Of a DNA stretch of 9,196 bases, positions 1 to 5,858 are shown one piece after another (the stretch's first letter is position 1; each line of letters begins with the position of its first letter). A program made the translations under genes and the position numbers. This DNA comes from Clostridia bacterium. GTDB lineage: Bacteria; Bacillota; Clostridia; Monoglobales; Monoglobaceae. The stretch is taken from assembly GCA_900769795.1 (NCBI GenBank), contig CAAGHZ010000026.1:1-9196 (forward strand), in the 5' to 3' direction. The notes below the pieces were generated by a model that saw only the letters and a list, made by a program, of their open reading frames with translations, was not told where the DNA came from and searched no databases.

Positions 1-549
1 AAAACAAGAGAAATCGTAAAGATAGCACACAGCCTTGGCGCAACAGTCGAGGGCGAAATCGGCCATGTTGGTTCAAACGATGGCTCTGCCGAAGGCTCAG
101 GCTCAGGTGATACTTCCGCATACACAACTGTTGAGGAAGCAGTCGCTTTTGCAGAAGCAACAGGCGTTGATGCTCTTGCGGTTTCAATCGGTACGGCTCA
201 CGGGGCATATAAAAGTGCACCAAAACTTGACATCGGCAGACTTCGCGATATAAGAAGAGCAGTTAATGTCCCCCTTGTTCTTCACGGTGGTTCAGGTCTC
301 TCTGACGATGACTTCAGAAACTGTATAAACGCAGGTATTGCAAAGGTAAACATCTTTACTGACCTTTGTATAGCAGGTAACCGTGCAATGCAGAATGGTC
401 TGCAGAACAATTTTGACTATCTTGAAATCCGAAACAGAAAAGTTGAGGCTATCAAAAACGAGGTTAAGAAAAAGATGCGTCTGTTTGGTTGTGCAGGCAG
501 ATATCACAACATCATAAACGAAGTTATCTTAAAATCACATACAAGATAA
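1..549 (+). CDS. Class II zinc-dependent aldolase, 3' part (FbaA/GatY/KbaY/IolJ-type)
   Basis: The reading frame is open from base 1 to a TAA at 547-549 and gives 182 residues. The start lies outside the window; family members are usually about 280-290 aa, so roughly 100 N-terminal residues are missing. Motifs fit the class II fructose-bisphosphate/tagatose-bisphosphate aldolase family: an acidic VEGEIG segment (Glu17 and Glu19 of the fragment), GTAHGAY with a zinc-ligand His at residue 67, LHGGSG with another zinc-ligand His at residue 95, and AKVNIFTD, the phosphate/DHAP-binding loop. The N-terminal zinc His and catalytic Asp are upstream and unseen. Members retro-aldol cleave a ketose (bis)phosphate to DHAP or glyceraldehyde-3-phosphate plus an aldehyde in the cytoplasm. 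The exact substrate (fructose, tagatose or inositol-derived) cannot be read from this part. The adjacent sugar genes favour a catabolic role over glycolysis. It is the last gene of its transcript. Confidence 0.93.
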   Translation, partial: KTREIVKIAHSLGATVEGEIGHVGSNDGSAEGSGSGDTSAYTTVEEAVAFAEATGVDALAVSIGTAHGAYKSAPKLDIGRLRDIRRAVNVPLVLHGGSGLSDDDFRNCINAGIAKVNIFTDLCIAGNRAMQNGLQNNFDYLEIRNRKVEAIKNEVKKKMRLFGCAGRYHNIINEVILKSHTR

Positions 550-552
550 TTT

Positions 553-593
553 AAAAGAGGTGAAAATATCTGAGATATTTTCACCTCTTTTTT
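553..593 (+). terminator. Rho-independent terminator, possibly bidirectional
   Basis: A perfect 18-bp stem (553-570 with 574-591, TGA loop) starting AAAAGAGGTGAAAATATC follows the aldolase stop by three bases and runs into a T-rich tract. The 3' end overlaps the stop codon of the opposite-strand AraC-family gene (592-594). On the minus strand the stem is followed by TTTTAAATT, so it may also terminate that gene. Confidence 0.9.
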
Positions 594-1464
594 ATATTTT
601 AAGCCTTGATTTTATCGTCTTTATATAGTATGTCGGGGGCTGGCCCTCGTACTGTTTGAAAATTCTGCTGAAGTAATGAACTGATGAAAATCCAACCATG
701 GATGATATCTCTGTCAGGCTATAACTTCCGCTTCTCATAAGTTTTTTTGCTTCTTTAATCTTTAATTTGTTTGCGTAAGAAATTATTGTCTCTCCGTACG
801 CCATATGGAACTTACTACACAAAGTAGTATTGTTGGTGCCAAAGAGAAAACAAAGTTCAGATAAACGTATTTTTTCTCTATAGTTTTCTCTCAGATATCT
901 GGCAACTTCTGAGATATTATTATCAGCTATATCATCCTTATCATTTTCGTATGTGATGGTCTTGCTGCGAATAAGTTCTATCAAAAGGTTTTCAAGTTTA
1001 ATTTTTATCAACTGATCTGCGCCAAAAGGATATTCCTTTTTCTTTTTCATATCCTTTTGACTCGGTATATCATAAGGTGGCTCAAAAACATTTCTGCCTT
1101 CTTTTATAATCTCTGTAAGGATTTTCTTTTGAACTTCATTTAATGTGACAGGCGAATTCGAAAAACTATCAAGTTCCGGGCAGTTACACTCAAATCCAAT
1201 TATTATTACATTCGACGCCTCATTTCCGGGGCAAGATAGAGCATGTTCTTCGTTATTTTTGTGTATTATTAATTGATTTTCTTTTACAAGACCTATGTAA
1301 TTATCTGCATCAACGGTTATAAAGCCACTATCAACGTATAAAAGTTCACAAAACGCATGTTTATCTCTTGATGTGTAAAATTCATTTGTAAATTCAAAAT
1401 AATGCAAATTTGCTATTCGGCTTACAGATATTGCATAAGAAAATTTTTTTAATTTATACTCCAA
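592..1464 (-). CDS. AraC-family transcriptional regulator (cupin sensor + two HTHs), TTG start
   Basis: From the TTG start this is a 290-aa cytoplasmic regulator. The N-terminal half is a cupin-like ligand domain: the segment HAFCELLYVDSG is typical, and a later HKNNEEH keeps a second His. The last ~100 residues hold the two AraC helix-turn-helices; the second recognition region reads GFSSVHYFSRIFK. The longest frame begins at a GTG (1489-1491), but TTG at 1462-1464 is preferred. A strong GGAGG lies 8 nt upstream (1473-1477), and the predicted promoter would start transcription near 1489, inside or after the GTG. Starting here also aligns the protein with its paralogue at 7936-8814. It is divergent from the creatinase-like operon and probably controls it. 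The effector is unknown, probably a sugar or derivative. An in-frame ATG at codon 5 of the longest frame lies too close to the GGAGG to use it. Confidence 0.9.
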   Translation of the reverse strand: MEYKLKKFSYAISVSRIANLHYFEFTNEFYTSRDKHAFCELLYVDSGFITVDADNYIGLVKENQLIIHKNNEEHALSCPGNEASNVIIIGFECNCPELDSFSNSPVTLNEVQKKILTEIIKEGRNVFEPPYDIPSQKDMKKKKEYPFGADQLIKIKLENLLIELIRSKTITYENDKDDIADNNISEVARYLRENYREKIRLSELCFLFGTNNTTLCSKFHMAYGETIISYANKLKIKEAKKLMRSGSYSLTEISSMVGFSSVHYFSRIFKQYEGQPPTYYIKTIKSRLKI

Positions 1465-1495
1465 TGGCTCCACCTCCATCTTTTCGTACACTCAT

Positions 1496-1523
1496 ATTTT
1501 AACACTTTTTTTCTCGCTGTCAA
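1496..1523 (-). promoter_or_regulatory. Sigma-A-type promoter of the first AraC regulator
   Basis: On the minus strand a consensus -35 TTGACA (1523-1518) and a -10 TAAAAT (1501-1496) are separated by 16 bp. Predicted transcription start is near 1489, giving a leader of about 25 nt before the TTG start and its GGAGG. Confidence 0.7.
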
Positions 1524-1552
1524 TAGTTTATCGTAAATTAAATAAATTTAAG

Positions 1553-1574
1553 ATTATGCAAAAAATATTTAAAA
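1553..1574 (-). promoter_or_regulatory. Candidate AraC-type operator, copy 1 of a 22-nt element
   Basis: Read on the minus strand, this contains TTTTAA followed by a TTTTTTGCA core and AAT. It matches 8847-8868 (plus strand) at 20 of 22 positions. It lies between the divergent promoters, about 30 bp upstream of the AraC gene's -35 and just upstream of the expected -35 region of the creatinase-like operon. That position suits an activator of the operon and an autoregulator. The operator role is inference; low-complexity AT content is the main reason for caution. Confidence 0.5.
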
Positions 1575-1597
1575 TTCTCTAAATACAAATTTAATTT

Positions 1598-1636
1598 TAT
1601 ATTATATACTATACATAACAACAAATTTAAAAGGAG
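1598..1636 (+). promoter_or_regulatory. Weak -10 region and ribosome binding site of the creatinase-like operon
   Basis: A TATACT (1605-1610), with the alternative TATATT (1598-1603), is a plausible -10, but I see no good -35 at the right spacing. That suggests activator-dependent transcription. AAGGAG at 1631-1636 is the Shine-Dalgarno site. It abuts an ATG at 1637, which is too close to be used, and sits 9 nt before the ATG at 1646, which decides the start. Confidence 0.5.
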
Positions 1637-1645
1637 ATGTTTTAT

Positions 1646-2818
1646 ATGTCAAGAATATGCATACCTGATTATGAGTACAAAGAAAGAATTAAAAGGGCTG
1701 CAAAGTTAGTCGCTGAAAAAGGGCTTGATGTAATGGTAGTATCGAGCACAGAGTCTGACTATGCAAACGCAAGATACTTCAGTGGTTTCTGGCCACTTTT
1801 TGAGCGTGCAGGCGTTGCTATTGCCGCAAACGGTGATGCAGCTTTAATGGTTGGTCCTGAATGTATTATCTTTGCACAGGACGTTGCCAAGATGGACAAG
1901 ATTTTCTGTCTCAGAGAGTTCAGAGAATCTGCTGACCCATCATATCCTGAACTTAAAGCTAACACCTTCGAAGATGTATTTAAAGCAATTGGAGTAACCG
2001 GCAAGAATATCAAAATTGGTCTTGGCAGCTACGTAGAATGTACACTTCCGATTTACGAAGGACTTAAAAACAGTTATCCTAACGCTGAAATTGTAAAATG
2101 CAACGAAATAATGGTCGAACTCCGTCAGATTAAGTCTGTAAACGAACTTGCCTGCATTCAGGAAGGCTTCAGAATTGTTGATATTGCAACTGACGAGGTA
2201 ATCAGAAACTTAAAGCCCGGCGTTACCGAACTTCAGATGGTTGGCATTGCACAGAGAGTTATATACGAAGAAGGCGCAGAATACGAGGGTCTTCCTATGT
2301 ATGTGTTCAGTGAAAAATCAACAAGCCACGCAATCAGCCGTTCAGGCTACAGAACAATCAACAAGGGCGATATTGTTCAGCTTAACCTCTCGGCTAAGGT
2401 TGACGGATATTCTCCCGCTATTGGTTTGCCTGTTGTTATGGGAAAACTCGAGGGCGAAAGACGCAGAGTTGTTGAGTTCTGTAAGCAGGCACACGACTGG
2501 ACAGTTGACCAACTCAAAGCAGGCGTTATCGCAAGCGATGTTGCAAAAGGATTTTATAATATGTACGTTGAAAACGGCTTTAAGGACAACTTCGTTTATG
2601 GTCCATGCCACGGCACAGGAATGATTGAGGTTGAGGCTCCTTGGATGGAGACAATCAGCGATTATGCACTTAAAGAGAATATGACATTCCAGGTTGATAC
2701 ATTTATCTCAGGTGACGGCTTTGGCGTTCGTTGGGAAAAGGGTATCGCAATAACAAAGGATGGTTGTCATTCTATGACAGACTACCTCAAGAAAGGAATT
2801 ATAGAACTCGATGTCTAA
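1646..2818 (+). CDS. Creatinase/aminopeptidase P-fold hydrolase (M24-like) lacking canonical metal ligands
   Basis: A 390-aa protein with a creatinase-type N-terminal domain (about residues 1-155) and a pita-bread C-terminal domain (about 160-385). An M24 metallopeptidase uses Asp, Asp, His, Glu, Glu. Here the first Asp is Asn247 (GDIVQLN), the second is Ala258 (DGYSPAIG), the His is retained as His322 (PCHGTG), the first Glu is Asp351 (FQVD), and the last is Glu364 (RWEKG). An Asn in the first position and His228 (TSHAISR, just before NKGD) recall creatinase, a metal-free C-N hydrolase with a catalytic His at the matching place. It is therefore probably a non-peptidase hydrolase of unknown substrate, or a binding protein. 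No signal peptide, so cytoplasmic. It is first in a three-gene operon and overlaps the next gene by 8 nt. The creatininase-family protein in the operon strengthens the amide/C-N chemistry reading. True creatinase activity is not implied. Confidence 0.85.
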   Translation: MSRICIPDYEYKERIKRAAKLVAEKGLDVMVVSSTESDYANARYFSGFWPLFERAGVAIAANGDAALMVGPECIIFAQDVAKMDKIFCLREFRESADPSYPELKANTFEDVFKAIGVTGKNIKIGLGSYVECTLPIYEGLKNSYPNAEIVKCNEIMVELRQIKSVNELACIQEGFRIVDIATDEVIRNLKPGVTELQMVGIAQRVIYEEGAEYEGLPMYVFSEKSTSHAISRSGYRTINKGDIVQLNLSAKVDGYSPAIGLPVVMGKLEGERRRVVEFCKQAHDWTVDQLKAGVIASDVAKGFYNMYVENGFKDNFVYGPCHGTGMIEVEAPWMETISDYALKENMTFQVDTFISGDGFGVRWEKGIAITKDGCHSMTDYLKKGIIELDV

Positions 2819-3182
2819 GAAAATTGGTAAAAAAGTATGGATTATCCCTGATTGCGAACTTCCTCCTGAGGGCGAGGGCGTTGCAAAAGGCCACGAATCC
2901 GTTATCATTGTTAACGACACCAACAAGGATGCTACAATCGCTGTAAAGGTATTTTTTACAGACAAAGATGCATACGAGGATATAACATGGACAGTAAAAG
3001 CCGGCAGGGTTCGTTGTTTCAGAATGAATAACATTGATGATATGTGTGGATTTGAAGTTCCAATTGGTATACAGTATGCGATGAAGTTGACATCCGACCG
3101 CGAGATTGTTGTACAGTATGGCAGACTTGACAATACACAATCAAACCTTGCCTTCTATACTACACTTGCGTATACACAGTGA
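2811..3182 (+). CDS. ASRT-family small protein (sensory rhodopsin transducer homologue)
   Basis: A 123-aa protein resembling the Anabaena sensory rhodopsin transducer along nearly its whole length. Matching elements are GKKVWIIPDCELPPEGEG at the start, GHESVIIVN (residues 27-35), the beta segment AVKVFFTDKDAYED, AGRVRCFRMNNI (64-75), and the highly typical VVQYGRLDNTQSN (100-112) with an LAYT end. ASRT is a soluble beta-sandwich tetramer that couples to a sensory rhodopsin. Relatives in bacteria without rhodopsins have been proposed as small-molecule (sugar-related) binding domains. No rhodopsin gene is visible here, so a metabolite-binding role alongside the two hydrolases is the better inference. 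Its ATG lies 8 nt inside the preceding gene; the nearest Shine-Dalgarno-like GGA is about 13 nt away, which suggests translational coupling. Its TGA is followed at once by the GAGGTGG of the next gene. Confidence 0.85.
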   Translation: MSKKIGKKVWIIPDCELPPEGEGVAKGHESVIIVNDTNKDATIAVKVFFTDKDAYEDITWTVKAGRVRCFRMNNIDDMCGFEVPIGIQYAMKLTSDREIVVQYGRLDNTQSNLAFYTTLAYTQ

Positions 3183-3192
3183 GGTGGATAAT

Positions 3193-3927
3193 ATGGAATA
3201 TAATATGAGTTTTCCAAGAGAGGTAAACCGCGTCAAGGAAAAGAGAATTCCTACCGTTATATGCGGTGGCACAGTTGAATATCATGGCCCCCATTGTTCT
3301 TATGGATGTGACACTCTGATTGCAGAAGGCCTTATAAAGAAACTTGCAGAAAAGAAAGAAATAATGATTGCTCCAACAATCTATTACAGTCCATCGAGTT
3401 ACGCAGTTGCTGACGAAACAAGCGGCACCGTACATATTGACGAAGATGTGTTTGAGGCGTATCTTTATCAGATTTTTATGAACATGCTCGACGCAGGACT
3501 TCGTAATATCTATGTTGTAATCCATCATCAGTTTGAGCAGGAAAGCCTTATGCCTATGACACTTTCTTATATGAAAGCCGCAAAGCGTGCAACAATGAGA
3601 TATCTGGAGAAAACCCAGGGCAGAGGTTGGTGGGGCAGCGAGAATTATGCTTCCTACTATGAAAACCTCGGTGGCGGAGATGACCCCTTCTCATGGATTA
3701 AAGTAATCCCAACAATGAGCACAGAGGTGCAAAACGCAACCGGCTACGACCATGCAGGCAAGTATGAATGTTCTATACTTATGTCACTTTATCCTGACGC
3801 TGTCAAACTTGACAGACTTGGTGACATTAACCACTGGTTTACTAAGAGTGCAGCAGAAGCGTCAAAAGAAATCGGAGACGAGATGGTTGAAAAGTCTCTT
3901 GAATATTTAGAAAAGAAAATAGTTTAA
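3193..3927 (+). CDS. Creatininase-family metal-dependent amidohydrolase
   Basis: A 244-aa cytoplasmic protein, the usual size for the creatininase family. The N-terminal signature GGTVEYHGPHCSYGCD gives metal ligands Glu29, His31 and Asp40. APTIYYSPSSY and SGTVHID match the family's aP.i.yG.s and pGT segments. DHAGKYECS (186-194) matches the family's DxHAGxxETS motif. The usual NGHxEN loop reads VVIHHQFEQ (108-116): His112 fits the metal His, but the following ligand Glu is displaced or replaced. The family hydrolyses cyclic amides (creatinine) and also includes MftE peptidase and ArfB deformylase, so the substrate cannot be assigned. The ATG at 3193 is chosen because GAGGTGG (3181-3187) sits about 6 nt upstream. 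The frame is open further 5' but that part overlaps the ASRT-like gene. Last gene of the operon, followed by a strong terminator. Confidence 0.88.
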   Translation: MEYNMSFPREVNRVKEKRIPTVICGGTVEYHGPHCSYGCDTLIAEGLIKKLAEKKEIMIAPTIYYSPSSYAVADETSGTVHIDEDVFEAYLYQIFMNMLDAGLRNIYVVIHHQFEQESLMPMTLSYMKAAKRATMRYLEKTQGRGWWGSENYASYYENLGGGDDPFSWIKVIPTMSTEVQNATGYDHAGKYECSILMSLYPDAVKLDRLGDINHWFTKSAAEASKEIGDEMVEKSLEYLEKKIV

Positions 3928-3936
3928 TTTTCAACA

Positions 3937-3970
3937 AAAAAACTGCACCGCATATGCGGTGCAGTTTTTT
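3937..3970. terminator. Shared bidirectional terminator, perfect 34-nt palindrome
   Basis: A perfect palindrome centred between 3953 and 3954 has the stem core CTGCACCGC/GCGGTGCAG flanked by A6 on the left and T6 on the right. It therefore reads as a GC-rich hairpin plus U-tract on both strands. It lies between the converging creatininase-like gene (ends 3927) and NagB-like gene (ends 3978). Confidence 0.95.
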
Positions 3971-3977
3971 ATTTGTT

Positions 3978-4916
3978 TTAGTTACATTCTGCGTTAAGCG
4001 GACCCGCAAGTTCTTTTAAGTAGAAAAGTCTGCCCGGCATTGTGGGTATAAATGTCGACGTAATGTGCTTATCAGGACCATAGTGAAGAGTTGTAAGGAA
4101 ACTCATTCCCTGCCACTGCATTCCTCTGCCGAGAGCACCATCTGCACCACCGATTATATAATCTGCCTGGAGGAACAAACCCGGGCCAATTGTGTTTGCA
4201 CGACAAGGAACAAGAGTTGTACGGCTCTTAAAACTTGTAATTGCGTTTTGCTCAATTGTAAGCGGATGAAGCTGAGCGCCTATGCGATAGCACTGCTGCT
4301 TCCATTCTTCTACTGTGGCAAACTCTGCACCAAAATGTGGTTCCCAGAAAGCAATGTGACACATTCTGCCGATACCAAATACAAGAACAAGTTTTGCTCC
4401 CTCAGCCTTGAGTTTTGCAATCTTTTCAGGATATGTAGGCAGGTTTTCTTTTGTCGCAAAGTTTCTCTGTGCGGGTGGAACTGTGTTCTCACCGAGCTTA
4501 TCAAAGAACGCTTCTTTCATACTATACTCAAAAGATGCAGGACTTGATGAATCAAGAGTATTACCCTCGGCGTCTGACCACTCGTCCATATTAAAGGTGT
4601 ATACATGGTCACACTTTACATTCCATTCCTTGAGGAAATAAACTGCCCATTTGTACATACCCATAGGGCCAACAGGCAAAATCATTGCAAGTTTCTGACC
4701 CTCATCTGCCGCCCTCTTTATCTGAAGAGCAATCTCGTGTCCCATAAGAGTATCAAATTCTGCAAGGCTCTCACACTCAATCGGATTAAAATCCTTATGC
4801 CAGAAATCCTCTCTCTTGACACCCATATCACAACACTTGTCGATTTTTTCCATATCCCATCCTTCAGGATAATAGCCTTCCATAAGGCTTCCTTTAACTG
4901 TGCTTAAAAAATCCAT
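3978..4916 (-). CDS. NagB-like sugar-phosphate isomerase/deaminase fold protein, diverged active site
   Basis: A 312-aa protein of the glucosamine-6-phosphate deaminase/6-phosphogluconolactonase superfamily, longer than classical NagB (about 266 aa) by an N-terminal extension of about 60 residues. HVYTFNMDEW (104-113) matches NagB's FNMDEY, keeping the catalytic Asp (Asp111). GIGRMCHIAFWEP (181-193) matches NagB GxGxDGHIAFNEP, keeping His187 and Glu192 but with Met185 where NagB has its ring-opening Asp. The phosphate loop near ILPVGPMGMYK lacks the usual Ser/Thr residues, and the NagB lysine near the C-terminal GxxKA motif is absent (GGADGALG). The substrate is therefore probably not glucosamine-6-phosphate and may be unphosphorylated. 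It is the third gene of an operon: its ATG is one base after the preceding stop, and AAGGAG lies inside the end of that gene. Confidence 0.85.
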   Translation of the reverse strand: MDFLSTVKGSLMEGYYPEGWDMEKIDKCCDMGVKREDFWHKDFNPIECESLAEFDTLMGHEIALQIKRAADEGQKLAMILPVGPMGMYKWAVYFLKEWNVKCDHVYTFNMDEWSDAEGNTLDSSSPASFEYSMKEAFFDKLGENTVPPAQRNFATKENLPTYPEKIAKLKAEGAKLVLVFGIGRMCHIAFWEPHFGAEFATVEEWKQQCYRIGAQLHPLTIEQNAITSFKSRTTLVPCRANTIGPGLFLQADYIIGGADGALGRGMQWQGMSFLTTLHYGPDKHITSTFIPTMPGRLFYLKELAGPLNAECN

Positions 4917-4917
4917 T

Positions 4918-5847
4918 TTAATTCTCCTTTATCTCAAATTTTATATATGTTTTATATTCTTCAAATGGTTTAAGTTTAACATACTTGTTGTTTTTTTCAA
5001 TATTGCCGCCGCCGAGATTTGTTGTTCTTGGTTCAAGGCCTACAACATATTCACTCTCTCCAAGCATCTTCCATATAAGAAAATCGGGCGTTGTCTTTGC
5101 GTTGTAAGTAAGATATAGGGTAATATCTTCATTTGATATGCCGACGGTTGGCATATCTCCGTCGAGTTCAACAGGTATGCACTCTTCTTCTTTATTATGA
5201 ATCGGTGCCGAAATATCTGCAACCTCATCCGGGACGTTTATAATTTTTGCACCCTCTCTGATAAGAGGATAGCCAAAATTACAATGATAGCAAAGAGCAA
5301 TGTCTTCATCATTGAACCCCTCATTAACAAGTGTATCCTCGACTATAACCTCATTGGAGAAAAGTTTTGTGTAAATCTTTCTCTTAAGCAGGATATTGCT
5401 TCCAAACACGGCCGCATCCCTTATCTGTCCGGAAACCGACATTATATATTCGTCGCCTTCCCAATCTGCATAGATGCTTATTTTCTCAGCCGGAGTATTG
5501 GCAATTCTATCATGAAGACCATACTCACCATAAGGTACGCCTATATTTTTAAGCCCGCAGGTTGTGATAAGTCCGCCAAAAAATCCTCTGAGAAAATTTT
5601 TTCCGTCTTTTTCGTAATAAGTCGGTGCAGTTATCCCTGTTTTCGAAATCCAACTTACTGCAGTTCCTTTATAAAAGCACTGTGCTACATCCATACATCT
5701 GTCGGGCAAAATTGTAAAACAGAGACTTCCTGTGTTAACCTCAATCGCACGAACTCCTTTTGCCTTGCCATCATTGAATTTATAATCTCTTATTCCACCA
5801 ATTTGCTCAACAGAACCAACTAATTTTAAAAGCTCATTCTTATTCAT
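4918..5847 (-). CDS. DUF4432 / aldose-1-epimerase-like protein
   Basis: A 309-aa protein of the DUF4432 branch of the galactose mutarotase-like superfamily. Typical segments are LPDRCMDVAQ (48-57), GTAVSWIS (61-68), FFGGLITTCGL (89-99), GLHDRIANTPAE (110-121), LCYHCNFGYPL (185-195) and VVGLEPRTTN (268-277). His112, His188 and Glu272 are the likely equivalents of the sugar-binding/catalytic residues of mutarotases. The likely role is anomer or epimer interconversion of the sugar processed by the neighbouring enzymes; this branch is poorly characterised. No signal peptide. It starts 11 nt after the deacetylase stop with AGAGG overlapping the intergenic gap, and ends two bases before the NagB-like start, so the three genes are one transcription unit. 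Confidence 0.88.
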   Translation of the reverse strand: MNKNELLKLVGSVEQIGGIRDYKFNDGKAKGVRAIEVNTGSLCFTILPDRCMDVAQCFYKGTAVSWISKTGITAPTYYEKDGKNFLRGFFGGLITTCGLKNIGVPYGEYGLHDRIANTPAEKISIYADWEGDEYIMSVSGQIRDAAVFGSNILLKRKIYTKLFSNEVIVEDTLVNEGFNDEDIALCYHCNFGYPLIREGAKIINVPDEVADISAPIHNKEEECIPVELDGDMPTVGISNEDITLYLTYNAKTTPDFLIWKMLGESEYVVGLEPRTTNLGGGNIEKNNKYVKLKPFEEYKTYIKFEIKEN

Positions 5848-5858
5848 ATATACCTCTG

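Noticed and set aside
35..253. Open frame of 72 codons on the plus strand
   Set aside because: It overlaps the aldolase in another frame; the aldolase frame has unmistakable zinc motifs.
1536..1597. Inverted AAATTAAAT/ATTTAATTT pair around the divergent promoters
   Set aside because: Very AT-rich and imperfect; expected by chance in such DNA.
1637..1645. ATG at 1637 as start of the creatinase-like gene
   Set aside because: It directly abuts AAGGAG, leaving no spacing; ATG 1646 has a 9-nt spacing.
2811..3182. A light-sensing system based on the rhodopsin transducer homologue
   Set aside because: No rhodopsin or retinal-synthesis gene is present in the window and the operon partners are hydrolases.
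4065..5118. Several plus-strand open frames opposite the NagB-like and DUF4432 genes
   Set aside because: Cys-rich, low-complexity translations antisense to well-supported genes, without good ribosome sites.
5135..5157. GATATGCC/GGCATATC hairpin with a 7-nt loop
   Set aside because: It lies well inside the DUF4432 coding sequence with no T-tract and encodes ordinary residues (DMPTVGIS), so it is probably chance.
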